DNA from: a virus
Reading direction: 5' to 3' (one strand)
DNA length: 64,000 nt
IMG/VR virus record: IMGVR_UViG_3300007512_000008
Coordinates: 1 to 64,000 of that record
The first letter of the stretch is position 1. Each line of letters begins with the position of its first letter. Positions 16,190 to 25,600 of this stretch are shown one piece after another. The translations under genes and the position numbers were made by a program. The notes beneath the pieces were generated by a model that was given only the letters and a program-made list of their open reading frames with translations, ran no database searches and was not told the DNA's origin.

Positions 16190-17602
16190 GTGAGCTTCGA
16201 CACCACCTATCGCCCCTACAAGTACTGCGATGTCCTCGGCCAAGAGGCGACTACTGCTGTCCTTCAACAGTACGTCGCGGAGGGTAGGGGATACCACCAG
16301 TCCTATGTGTTCTGTGGCCAGCATGGCTCGGGGAAGACCACCCTGTGTCGGATCTTGGCCCGCGCGCTCCTATGTCCCAGTGCTCGAGGGAACGGAGGGA
16401 AGCCCTGTGACGGGTGTGAGTCCTGTCTCACCATGATCGCAGGAGAGCCACACGAGGGATTCGAGGAACTGGACGCCGCGTCCAAGTCTGGGAAAGCTGA
16501 TCTCGCTCGAGTAGTGGAGGACGTCAAGTACGCGACCTTCTCTGGGCAGCGGCGCATCTACCTGTTCGACGAGAGCCATCGGCTCTCCAAGGCAGCCCTG
16601 GATATCCTCCTGAAGCCTATGGAGGACTGTGTCCCCGGCACTCAGGAGAAGAAGCTCGTCTGCCTGTTCTCCACTACTGAGCCTGAGAAGATGCGGTCTA
16701 CGGTCTTCTCCCGCTGTGCCCCCGCGTTCGTCATTCGCCCGGTGGGTCCTGAGGCTATCGCGGAGCGACTCGCCTACGTCTGCGAACAGGAGCTCCTTGA
16801 GTACGACAGCGATGCCTTGGTCACTCTCGCTGAGTCCTGTGACTCCCACATCCGGGATGCCCTCAAGCTCCTCGAAGGCGTCTCCATGCTGGGCGGGGTC
16901 TCCGCAGCGAGCGTCTCCAAGTATCTCCGCCTCGATGCGAACCAGATGGCAGTGGCGCTCCTGCAGGCCCTCGGTACGGACCTCCCAGGGGCTGTTGAAC
17001 GAGTCCTGGAGATCTCACGGGAGGTATCCCCTTCCGTCGCCTACCGGCGTATTGCAGAGGCCTCTATGGTCGCCTACCGGCATCACCTCGGTGTCGGAAA
17101 GATCCCGACTCGGTGGGGGTCCGAGGATGTCAAGAGGGTGGCGGAGATGGGTTCTGCTCTCCTCATGATCTCCTCTCGCTTTGCTGCCCCTCCGCACCGC
17201 CCCTCGGACCACACCCTGGTCTTGGACGTAGGGTCCGTGTTCCATGCGCTGAAGGGACAACCCGTCTTCTCGGTTCCCTCGGATACCTCGATCACGGTTG
17301 CTGCAGTCCCAGCAACCGCTTCTCCTTCCCCCACACCTTCCCCAGTCTCGACCCCCACCCCGGAAAAATCTGCTCCCTCTGCTCCCTCGGCTCTCCCCTC
17401 TGCGGGTAATGGTACAGAACCGAGTGTTGCAAGAACCACTGGTGGGGTGTGGATTGATCCACGTGCTATTGGGAATGGGCCGGGACGAGAGGCTGCCCAA
17501 TCAGGGGAAATCTCTGATTCCCTGTCTCTCTCCCCGGAGACTTTCCGTGAGCTGGTGCAGAACCACTTGCGGAGGTTGATGCGTGGGGGACGGACGGGAT
17601 GA
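16190..17602 (+). CDS. dnaX: DnaX-like clamp loader ATPase
   Basis: A 470-aa AAA+ protein close to bacterial DNA polymerase III gamma/tau. It has the N-terminal YRPYKYCDVLGQE box, Walker A GQHGSGKTT, a four-cysteine zinc module (CPSARGNGGKPCDGCESC), Walker B YLFDESHRL and sensor 1 LFSTTEPEK with an arginine finger SRC. A Pro/Ser/Ala linker (about residues 370-410) and a short C-terminal helix follow. It should load the beta clamp encoded at 11559. No separate delta or delta' gene is obvious here. GTG start. Confidence 0.9.
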   Translation: MSFDTTYRPYKYCDVLGQEATTAVLQQYVAEGRGYHQSYVFCGQHGSGKTTLCRILARALLCPSARGNGGKPCDGCESCLTMIAGEPHEGFEELDAASKSGKADLARVVEDVKYATFSGQRRIYLFDESHRLSKAALDILLKPMEDCVPGTQEKKLVCLFSTTEPEKMRSTVFSRCAPAFVIRPVGPEAIAERLAYVCEQELLEYDSDALVTLAESCDSHIRDALKLLEGVSMLGGVSAASVSKYLRLDANQMAVALLQALGTDLPGAVERVLEISREVSPSVAYRRIAEASMVAYRHHLGVGKIPTRWGSEDVKRVAEMGSALLMISSRFAAPPHRPSDHTLVLDVGSVFHALKGQPVFSVPSDTSITVAAVPATASPSPTPSPVSTPTPEKSAPSAPSALPSAGNGTEPSVARTTGGVWIDPRAIGNGPGREAAQSGEISDSLSLSPETFRELVQNHLRRLMRGGRTG

Positions 17603-18125
17603 GCGGACCTGGGTTGTATTTGAGCTGACGTCCTCTGGTGATAAAGCGGCCTCTGCGGGCTTGCTGGAAGCACATCTCCGACTGCAGTTCAAGTCCGATC
17701 TCGAGGTCTTCATCCCGTATATCTCCTTCACCTATGGAGGGCGCACGACGCTCTTCAACGTGATGGAGGGATACGCTTTCGTAGAATCCGGCTACCCTGA
17801 ACGGGCGTACCTGGAGTTCGCGGCCGAATCTCCATTCCTGAAGCAGGTGCTCCACACTACAGGGAGCTCCTTCTTCCCTGCTCTGATGACAGTTCCCCAC
17901 AGGAAGGTCCTACAACTACAGGACCAACTTGGGAATATGATCGCCGTCGAGATAGAGACGGGGATGGACGTCGTTGTTCGACAGGGGATCTGTACAGGAT
18001 TAAAAGGGCGGGTCTTGGGGGTTGACGATAACAACGCCCAGGTTCTCTTCACCATGAGGACGCTCAAAACAATCCGTTCCATCCCCCGGCAAGCCCTCTT
18101 GCCAAAGGAGATCGACGATGAGTAG
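17583..18125 (+). CDS. NusG-like transcription elongation factor
   Basis: A 180-aa protein with NusG architecture. The N-terminal NGN-like domain begins TWVVFELTSSGDKAASAG, continues through DLEVFIPYISF and contains GYAFVES, the hydrophobic Gly-Tyr-x-Phe-Val element of NusG. A KOW motif (QGICTGLKGRVLGVDDNNAQVL) follows, with a basic C-terminus. It would bind host RNA polymerase and modulate pausing or termination. GTG 17583 overlaps the DnaX 3' end and is preceded by GGAGG. It sits next to a sigma-like gene, so the pair may reprogramme host transcription. RfaH-like versus general NusG cannot be told. Confidence 0.75.
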   Translation: MGDGRDERTWVVFELTSSGDKAASAGLLEAHLRLQFKSDLEVFIPYISFTYGGRTTLFNVMEGYAFVESGYPERAYLEFAAESPFLKQVLHTTGSSFFPALMTVPHRKVLQLQDQLGNMIAVEIETGMDVVVRQGICTGLKGRVLGVDDNNAQVLFTMRTLKTIRSIPRQALLPKEIDDE

Positions 18126-18726
18126 CTACTGGGGAGGACAGCTCCTCAACGATCCCCACGATATGGAGAAGTTCTTCTCCACCGACCAAACCCTCGGCAG
18201 CCTCCCCACGGTGCGGGAAGAACTCCAGGGAGAACGCATCGGGCAGATGGAGGTAGTTCGCGCTCTCCTTCATCGTATCCCACCGAGGGAGGCGGATTTC
18301 ATTGAGCTCTACTACTTCAATCGTCTCCGTCAGACCTCGATCGCCCACTTGTTCTGTGTGAGCCAACCGACGGTGTGCTACCGGCTCCAGAGGGGGGCTG
18401 CTCGGTTGAAGTTCCTCATCTCTCTTCCCGAATACACCAAACAGGAGCTCGAGGATGCGCTTCTCGGTTCCGTCTCCTGTCCTACCGACCGGAGGATCAT
18501 GGTGCGGATGGTCAAGACGACCTGCCAAAGCGAAGTCGCCCGTGAGCTCGGCGTTACGCAGGGCTTCGTCCGGCACCGGTTCCTTCGGACTATCGAGCGT
18601 TTGAAGTTGGTCCGTGGGATGGAGAAGTTCGTGGATCTCTTCTCCAAGGTCGCTGCGAATCCCAACATCCTCAAGAACACCTCTCGGTCCGCGTGGCCGG
18701 AAGAGGTCATTCACAGCATCTACTGA
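18118..18726 (+). CDS. Sigma-like protein with two helix-turn-helix regions
   Basis: A 202-aa protein with a sigma-70 region 4-type HTH (READFIELYYF then TSIAHLFCVSQPTVCYRL) at about residues 57-98. A second HTH-like unit (SEVARELGVTQGFVRHRF) lies near 139-157. It overlaps the NusG-like gene by 8 nt. It may act as a phage sigma factor, analogous in role to T4 gp55, or as a repressor or activator. TTTATA elements upstream of three late gene blocks are candidate targets. No clear region 2 is seen, so recognition of a -10 element is uncertain. Confidence 0.75.
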   Translation: MSSYWGGQLLNDPHDMEKFFSTDQTLGSLPTVREELQGERIGQMEVVRALLHRIPPREADFIELYYFNRLRQTSIAHLFCVSQPTVCYRLQRGAARLKFLISLPEYTKQELEDALLGSVSCPTDRRIMVRMVKTTCQSEVARELGVTQGFVRHRFLRTIERLKLVRGMEKFVDLFSKVAANPNILKNTSRSAWPEEVIHSIY

Positions 18727-18773
18727 CGTCTCCAATATCCGAGCTATGGGAAGGGCCACGGCAGGAGTTGCGC

Positions 18774-19088
18774 GTGGCGAAACATGTCCCATCTGTTGTT
18801 CGGGTTGCCCTGGCGAAAAGGGTCGCAGAGCGGTGGGTCCGGGAAAACTCCCGTGCGGAGTACCGACTCTCTGTTTTCGGGATGGGCGGTGGGATTCGCA
18901 ACCTCCCGTCTCTCATGAGGTCGTTTCGGGACGGGTGTAGCAAGCTCGGCTCCTTGGAGTCTGTGTCAGACTTGGGCATCTTTGTCCGAGGAGACCGGAT
19001 GGACCTCCGAAGCGCGGACCGGGAGAAGCTCGCCGCGCTTGACAAGTGGCTCACCAAGAAGGGGTGTGAAACCTCTGGGGTCTGGTAG
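18774..19088 (+). CDS. Hypothetical protein at start of virion region
   Basis: A 104-aa basic protein starting at GTG 18774 after CAGGAG. Earlier in-frame codons overlap the sigma-like gene and look non-coding. It has a helical N-terminus (VALAKRVAERWVRE) resembling the RVAxRW-like helices seen in other virion-region proteins here, and ends with a helix and KGCETSGVW. It abuts the next gene (TAG then ATG). Family unknown. Confidence 0.65.
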   Translation: MAKHVPSVVRVALAKRVAERWVRENSRAEYRLSVFGMGGGIRNLPSLMRSFRDGCSKLGSLESVSDLGIFVRGDRMDLRSADREKLAALDKWLTKKGCETSGVW

Positions 19089-19511
19089 ATGCAGCTGGCC
19101 CAAGCAGAGTTCACGTACACCTCGGTCGCCGGGTCCGACACATACACATTCACAATTGTACAGAATTCGGCAGGGAAGATCCTGGTCCGGGACATCCAGG
19201 ACCCCTACGGCATGGTCGTCTCTCCGTATACCCAGATCCCCCAATCGGTCACGGATGACATCGCCTCGGCGATGACCCAGGTGGAGGATATCTTGGCTGT
19301 CTCCAGTTCCATCAACGGCACCCTCACGTTTGCTGCGGAGACCTCCAAGAGCGTCACGTTCTCAGAGGCCCTCTCGGGAACGGACTACCGAGTGCATCTC
19401 TCCTCTGATCTCTTCACGGCCCTTCGGATTACCAGCAAGACGGTCTCTGGGTTCACAGTTGAGGCTGCTGCTGTGGTGACGGGATCCGTCGGGTACGACG
19501 TCCTCCTGTAA
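19089..19511 (+). CDS. Beta-rich virion/tail-type protein
   Basis: A 140-aa protein. The C-terminal half (TSKSVTFSEALSGTDYRV, then KTVSGFTVEAAAVVTGSVGY) matches the short beta-sandwich bead found in phage tail fibres and adhesins. A similar bead closes the 37246 beta-helix protein. The N-terminal half (FTYTSVAGSDTYTFTIVQNS) is also beta-rich. Probably a virion surface or tail component. It begins immediately after the preceding stop. Confidence 0.7.
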   Translation: MQLAQAEFTYTSVAGSDTYTFTIVQNSAGKILVRDIQDPYGMVVSPYTQIPQSVTDDIASAMTQVEDILAVSSSINGTLTFAAETSKSVTFSEALSGTDYRVHLSSDLFTALRITSKTVSGFTVEAAAVVTGSVGYDVLL

Positions 19512-19556
19512 CCGGTAGCCTCACTATCCTCTACGGACCCCAGAATTGGAGCCCTC

Positions 19557-20255
19557 ATGTCCAGCCATCTCCTCCCCTTCGAAGTTCGCCAGATCCAGGC
19601 GTCCCTCACCACTCATCGTGCTCGCTTCAAGGAAGGTCCTGAGGGCAAGAAGGAGTTCAAGAAGTGGCTGTCCGAGCAGTCCAAGGACTTCCAGGACACC
19701 TGGAAGGAGATGAAGGACAAGTATGGCGACCAGATCAAGGCCGCCTCTGATGAGCCGGCGGGGGACAAGGTGGCCTCCCTGGACGACCAGATCCGCCTCC
19801 GCATCGCCAACCGTCTCAAGGCGCGCTCTACGGAGATCCGCCGGCAGGCAGAGCTCATTCAGGAGCGCGCTGTACTGATCGCTGCCTCGGTGGACGGCAC
19901 TGTCTCCGACAAGACAGCGGGGGAGGTCTCCTCCCACATCTGGCAGCTCGAGCAGGGGCTGGAGAACTGGCTGTACAAGAACCTGCGCTGGACGGAGCTT
20001 CGCCACCTGGACAGGGCCATCGGCCAGTTCATCCAGGCAGTCGAGGCTGCAGAGCAGCGCGCCTACACGGACCAGCTCAACCGCAACGCGTCTGAGGTCC
20101 AGGACACCATCGGGGAGACCAAGTCTGGTCCTCTGACCCTTCCGGACAACAAGGAGGGGCTGGAAGGCCAGTTCACCCAGAAGGACCTCTCCGAGCTCCT
20201 CGGAGAGGTCGGTGGCGCCAAGAAGGCTGCCGAGTCCATCACTTGGATCGACTGA
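19557..20255 (+). CDS. Helical hypothetical virion-region protein
   Basis: A 232-aa, highly charged, alpha-helical protein (EFKKWLSEQSKDFQDTWKEM). It has a weakly folded C-terminus ending ITWID and C-rich codon usage suggesting good expression. No family recognised. ATG 19557 follows TTGGAGCC in a 45-nt gap that also contains CCGGTAGCC, a variant of the CGGTAAC motif. It precedes the Dps-like gene, but nothing links them except order. Confidence 0.75.
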   Translation: MSSHLLPFEVRQIQASLTTHRARFKEGPEGKKEFKKWLSEQSKDFQDTWKEMKDKYGDQIKAASDEPAGDKVASLDDQIRLRIANRLKARSTEIRRQAELIQERAVLIAASVDGTVSDKTAGEVSSHIWQLEQGLENWLYKNLRWTELRHLDRAIGQFIQAVEAAEQRAYTDQLNRNASEVQDTIGETKSGPLTLPDNKEGLEGQFTQKDLSELLGEVGGAKKAAESITWID

Positions 20256-20264
20256 AGAACTGAT

Positions 20265-21164
20265 GTGCTTGACTTTGACCCGCTCCAGGGATTCCGTCCC
20301 GTCCGGATCGCCGGTCTGGTCCTCCCCCAAGTGTCTGTGATGACCTCCAAGACGGCGTATCGGAACCTACATCCGGACGCCCAAGTAGGGCTGTTCAAGA
20401 CTCTGTCCCGGGTCCTCGCGGTGCTTCGGGCCCAGAGCATGTCCTACCAGACCAGCCATTGGCAGGTCTCAGGCCCCAACTTCTACGGAGATCATCTCCT
20501 GTTCGATCGGCTCTACGGTTCGGTCACCGTGCAGATCGATCAACTCGCCGAGAAGCTCGTCGGGTTCCTTGGCTCTCAGTCTGTCTCTCTGGCTCCTCAG
20601 CTCGAACTGATCCAAGGTCTCTGCGATCACTGGGGAACGATCTCCAACCATGCCGAGCGGGGGCTCCTCTCAGAGTCCGAGCTCCAGGCGTCAATCAAGG
20701 CTGCCCACGACTTCATCACGGAGACTGGCGCCGGAACCCTTGGACTGGATGACTGGCTCATGTCGACCGCCAACGCTCACGAAGAGAACTCGTACCTCCT
20801 CCAGCAGACCATCGCTCGGGTAGCTGCGGCTGCAAAGGGGAAGGAGGCCGTAGCGGCTCCCGCTCCTGTGGCTCCCTCTGCCGAGGATCTGTTCTTCGAC
20901 AACCCGGAGCGACGTGAGGTTCGGGAGTTCAGTGAGGCCAAGGCTCTGACAAACGACCCAGAGGTTGCGGCTCCTGCGGGAGCCCAGGATGGGATTGATA
21001 CCTCTCCTGCTCAGGCGGTATCGGATGCGAACGCAGCTCCTCCGACCGTGAGCGAGATTCTTGAGAGCCAAGATGATGAGGGCCTCTCTACTCTCATCCG
21101 ATACAAGACCTCGGAAGGTCCCCTCACGCTGGAGACCTGGGCCGCCGAGCTCTCGGAGGAATGA
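20265..21164 (+). CDS. Dps-like ferritin-fold protein with long C-terminal extension
   Basis: A 299-aa protein with a Dps-type ferritin domain at about residues 35-185. The intersubunit ferroxidase motif is complete: H65 in SHWQVSGPNF, H77 and D81 in DHLLFDRLY, D92 and E96 in QIDQLAEKL. This predicts Fe2+ oxidation and storage, or DNA protection. An Ala/Pro-rich disordered tail and an acidic end (TWAAELSEE) of over 100 residues are unlike host Dps and could anchor it to the virion. Start GTG 20265 is uncertain; ATG 20340 is an alternative. Overlaps the next gene by 4 nt. Confidence 0.8.
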   Translation: MLDFDPLQGFRPVRIAGLVLPQVSVMTSKTAYRNLHPDAQVGLFKTLSRVLAVLRAQSMSYQTSHWQVSGPNFYGDHLLFDRLYGSVTVQIDQLAEKLVGFLGSQSVSLAPQLELIQGLCDHWGTISNHAERGLLSESELQASIKAAHDFITETGAGTLGLDDWLMSTANAHEENSYLLQQTIARVAAAAKGKEAVAAPAPVAPSAEDLFFDNPERREVREFSEAKALTNDPEVAAPAGAQDGIDTSPAQAVSDANAAPPTVSEILESQDDEGLSTLIRYKTSEGPLTLETWAAELSEE

Positions 21165-22054
21165 TGTCCATTCGCGCCGCGATCACACGTCTCTCCCATG
21201 TCTATCCGAAGGGGTCTCCGGAAAGGCAAGCCCTCCTTCGGTATGCGCGGAGCATCCATGAGGAGCAGGTCAACAGAGCTCTCCGCTTGGATCAGGTCGA
21301 CCCGGTGTTGGCCAAGATCATCTCCCAGTCAGGGGACGGGAACAAGGACAAGGTCAATGTCTCCCGGAACTCCTGGTCTGCTTCCTCTCTGAAGCCCTCC
21401 CAGACCTCCATGGTCCTTCCCAAGGCAGTTGGGATGGCCCTCGGGATGCTGGCCTCTGGCAAGGTCGGGGGAGATCTTGGGGCCATCGTATCCGCTGATC
21501 GACACATCATGGACGGCCACCATCGGTGGGCGGCGACCATCCTCGCCTCTGGGTCCAAGGGCAAGGTCGGCGGTTGGGGTGCTGCTCTCGAAGGGAAGGA
21601 GCTTCTGCGTCTTCTCAACATCCTGACCAAGGGTCTGTTCGGTGTTCGCAACGGGAAGCCGGGCAAGGGCAACCTGGATGACTTCACCCCAGCCAAGGTC
21701 AGCGCCCTCCTCCAGAAGTTCTCTGTCGAAGGCATCGGGGGCTCGTTCCCGATCTCGGCAGAGAAGGTCCAGGGAATCCTGATCGACAACTTCGGGAGTG
21801 TGGGGGCCGGGATCGAGCAGATGGGGAAGAACGCCAGCCTCATCTCCAAATCGGTTCCCTCATGGGCTCCTCCGCGGAAGCAGATGCCGGTCATCGACCC
21901 CCAGAACGTTCCCAAGGCGGTCCGCGAGCTGAACCAGGGCAAGGTGGACTGGACACCCCCGTTCAAGCAGGCGTTGGACAAGGCTGCTTCTCTGCCCGTA
22001 GGATCTTCGGAACGACGAGAGATCCTACAGCGATTGGCGGGCGCTCGGGGCTGA
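21161..22054 (+). CDS. ParB/sulfiredoxin-fold protein
   Basis: A 297-aa protein with a ParB/Srx-type motif DRHIMDGHHRWAATILA (about residues 110-127), preceded by LKPSQTSMVLPKA, the usual pre-motif strand. Related folds include ParB nucleases and sulfiredoxin-like kinases; specificity is unknown. Both ends carry a short helical motif also seen elsewhere in the window: YPKGSPERQALL (near residue 15) and LPVGSSERREILQRL (near 278). Overlaps the Dps-like gene by 4 nt. Virion placement suggests it may be packaged. Confidence 0.75.
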   Translation: MMSIRAAITRLSHVYPKGSPERQALLRYARSIHEEQVNRALRLDQVDPVLAKIISQSGDGNKDKVNVSRNSWSASSLKPSQTSMVLPKAVGMALGMLASGKVGGDLGAIVSADRHIMDGHHRWAATILASGSKGKVGGWGAALEGKELLRLLNILTKGLFGVRNGKPGKGNLDDFTPAKVSALLQKFSVEGIGGSFPISAEKVQGILIDNFGSVGAGIEQMGKNASLISKSVPSWAPPRKQMPVIDPQNVPKAVRELNQGKVDWTPPFKQALDKAASLPVGSSERREILQRLAGARG

Positions 22055-22074
22055 CTGTGCGGTAGGGTCGGCGT

Positions 22075-22539
22075 ATGCCGATCTATGAATACCAGTGCGA
22101 CTCCTGTGGGTTCCGTGTGGAGAAGCTTTGGAAGCGTGCTGCGCTCTCCGAAGGGAAGCTCCTGGAATGTAACTGTGGTGAGATCATGCGGAAGCTGGTC
22201 TCCGCCGCGAACCATACGTTCGTGCACCCACCCTCACAGTTGAGAGGTATCGCCCCGCCCAACACGGGAACCTCAGATGACTGGAACATGGACAAGGCTA
22301 TTGGCCGGGACTCCGCTCGTCGGTGGAAGGGGATAGAAGGTCGGGGATCGGTCAAGGACTCCGTAATCCGAGATGAGAGGAAAGCGGGGCGTGTCGTGAC
22401 TCGAGACCAGTTGGTTCCCACGATGGACGGAACCGGATATCGGGTCATCACCGAGAAGGAACGCGTCAAGGCCAACTCCAATCGTCAAGCCGCGTTTCAG
22501 ATCGCCCAAGCAGCCAAAGAGGCTTCTGCTGAGGAATAG
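22075..22539 (+). CDS. FmdB-like zinc-ribbon protein
   Basis: A 154-aa protein that begins MPIYEYQCDSCGFRVEKLW, the hallmark of FmdB-family zinc ribbons. A second metal-binding pair is CNCGEIMRKL. The remainder is basic and helical with no clear motif. Such proteins are often regulators or small metal-binding partners. Their role in phage is not established. A five-base-pair hairpin (TCGGC-GTAT-GCCGA) spans the ATG. It lies directly upstream of the sheath gene's leader. Confidence 0.8.
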   Translation: MPIYEYQCDSCGFRVEKLWKRAALSEGKLLECNCGEIMRKLVSAANHTFVHPPSQLRGIAPPNTGTSDDWNMDKAIGRDSARRWKGIEGRGSVKDSVIRDERKAGRVVTRDQLVPTMDGTGYRVITEKERVKANSNRQAAFQIAQAAKEASAEE

Positions 22540-22551
22540 GCCGGTTCTCCG

Positions 22552-22557
22552 TTTATA
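22552..22557 (+). promoter_or_regulatory. Candidate late promoter TTTATA upstream of sheath
   Basis: TTTATA sits in an 86-nt gap, 68 nt before the sheath start. CGGT lies 10 nt upstream of it, an arrangement also found at 50071. By eye, TTTATA occurs only three times on the + strand in this GC-rich window, each time in front of a structural gene. Confidence 0.45.
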
Positions 22558-22625
22558 GAGCTCCACTAAGTCCCAGGCTATGCCCTGCGGTCAGATTACT
22601 GAGCTCGTGAGTTTCGGAGTCCCTA

Positions 22626-25600
22626 ATGAGCTTTCCCGGCGACACATACGCTCCTCCGGGCGTATACACCCAGACCTTCTTCGACAATCCCCTCCAGGGA
22701 ATCTCGGCCAGTCTCCGGATCCCCCTGCTCCTGGGGACGGGGTCGGAGTCGCTCTTCCAGGACGCCCTTGAGGTGGTCCGGGGTTCGAGCTCTTCCTCCG
22801 ACCAGCGGGTCGTGGATGAGGATCTCTCTGGTCGGGCGGTCGTATCCGTCTCCGAGTCTGGGGAGGTCACCCTCGGTGCCTTCAACGGAAGCCTGAAGCG
22901 CGTCCAGGTCAAGAACTTCCCCATCGTCAACGGCAACGGCACGGGGACGACGGCTACCAACTCCTCCAAGATCCGCGTCACCATCGCAGGGAACCCTGTG
23001 GTGGTCCTCGCGATCGATGGAGCCAAGGGCATTCTGACTCTCTCGACGGCCCCCAAGCTGGGCGAAGAGACTCTGGCCACCTACTTCTTCAACCGCACCG
23101 ATACGCTGGTCACGGATACCCTGTCCGACCAGGTCACCTCGGATGCTCCCGAGATCTACGGGACGGCGGACCAGAACTACGACATCACCACGGACGTGAA
23201 CGACACCCTTGAGTTCACAGTGGACTCCGAGGATGCGGTCACGGTCACCCTGTCCGAGTCTCCCACTGGTGGCTGGACGGCGGCCCAGATCGCCGCGTTC
23301 ATCAACAGCGACGCCTCGGGAACCTCTCTGTCCGCGACGACGGCTGAGGATTCCCAGGGTCGGACGGTCCTGTACCTGACGGCGGACCGGGACATCGTGG
23401 TGGGCTCCGGCTCGGCGAACACGACCCTGGGTCTGACCACGGGCACCGATACCGCCCGCAACAAGACCTTCTTCACCTTCCAAGGACCCATCGTCGACGG
23501 AACCAACGGGGGCATCACCTCCACCGATCCGGCCGATGTGACAGTGAAGGTGGACGGGACGCAGGTCATCCCCGAGTCCCTGGACGGAGCCTCTCGCACC
23601 TTCACTCTCGGGTTCGCCCCGGAGCCCGGCGCGGTCGTCACCTGTCAGTACTACTTCAACAGCTGGCAGGATACTTTCGACCACCTGCAGCACCGGAACA
23701 TCACGGCGATCACCCAGGCGGGTCTGACTCCCGACCGGAAGGACTACACCAGCGGAACCGACTTCATCCTCAAGGACGACAAGATCCTCTGGGGGACTGC
23801 CTCCCTGGTTGAGTCTGGGGTTCACACCTCTGGGGCGACGTACTTCAACGACACCCAGGTGTCCACGACACTGGTGGATGCACGCCAGTACCTGGCCGAG
23901 TGCGCGGCCTACGTCGACACCTCGGTCAACCCGCCCCTCGAGGATCGGAAGACCTTCACCCTGCCTCTGGTCGCGACGACGGGGAATGGGCGCAACTCCC
24001 TGATTGACTCCGACACCTTCACCGACGTGGCCAATGGTCGGGTGGGTCTCCCCACCAACCGACCTGATCTCGTCCTGGTCTACTGGGGCTACAGCCTCAG
24101 CGATGCGGTGGAGCGAGGGGCCGTCGAGGTCACCAAGGTCGACTCCGACAACTCTCGGGTGACTCTGGCCAGCGCTGTCCCGGTCGGCGCCTCTGTCTAC
24201 GCCACCTTCTACTACAACACCATCCAGGACCAGGAGTACACCCTCACCGTCGATACCGAGGGTGGTTCGGGTGTCGGTGTCTACAGCGTGGCCAACGAGG
24301 ACGGGGACTCCCTGTACACGGCTCTCTTCTCCTCCAAGAGCGCGGGTCTGGCCACCATCCAGATCCAGTTCCCGAGCGGCGCGGAGAGCACGGCGGATAC
24401 TCGCTTCGAGACTCCGTTCGATGCGACCAGCTACGTCGGTCCTGTCGAGGAGGACGTCACCGTCACGTTCGCGACCCAGAACGCGACCTTGGGGTCCTAC
24501 ACCGTCCCCGGTGCCGGACCCTACTACATCGCACCGGGCGCCAGTGACAACTTCGACATCATCGTCGATGGAGCCACCCTGACCGGGGGCCATGTCGATC
24601 TCTCCGACCCGATCGGTTCTGGGTCGGGATTCTTCGCTCAGATGGTGGGCAACGAGATCGAGTACTCCGCCGCATCCGGCGGAACCTCCTTCGTGGTGGA
24701 CTCTACCAACAACACCATCGACCTGATGGTGGACGGGGTCCTGCTCAACGCGATCGCTCTGGATGACTCCACCAGCATCACCGCGAGCTTCACCAACGTG
24801 ATCAACCAGGTGGCCTTCGGGGTCTACGGAGCCACGGCTTCCTCCGGCGGGGCGGCGACCATCGTCATCCCGAACGGTTCCTACGCCTCCGGAACCGATG
24901 ACTACTACATCGGCTGGGAAGTGGTTGTCACTGGAGGGCTCGGGGCTGCTGCAACCATCCGGACTGTCACCGACTACGTGGCGTCGACCAAGACCCTGAC
25001 CCTGGACGGAGGCACCTACGACGGAACCTCGGTCTTCTCTCTGTACAACCCGGACAACGCCCCCTACATGACGGGAGCCACTCGGTTCCTCTCTGCGGTC
25101 ACGATCACGGCAGGGGAGTACGATGAGCTCCAGATCAGCGTCACGGGATCAACGACGGGCCAGACCACTCTCGACTGCGCTGGTGGCGATGCGATCGTAG
25201 CCGGAACCTACACGACTGCCACGGCTCTGGCTGCTGCGGTCCAGACTGCAATCGACGCGGCGATCTCAACAGCTGCTGCTGCGTGTGTCATCACCGTTGG
25301 AGTAGATACCAGCGGACGTCTGACGTTCTCCCTGATCCCGGACCCGACCGATACGGAAGGTGCGTACCTGGAGTTCGTGGCTCAGACGGCGGGCGAGGAC
25401 TTCGCTCTCCTCGCAGGGCTGGACACCGACGCTGCGGCCCAGTCCGGACAGGCCAAGCTGTTCGCGGGCCCCATCGCGCGGGTCTACTCTCTGGGCGCCT
25501 CCCCCTACCTGACCGACCGTATCATCCTCCGCAACCGGCTCATCCCTGGCCAGACCGGCTCGATGGATGGGGAGTTCATCAAGGGCTTCTGTCAGCTGGA

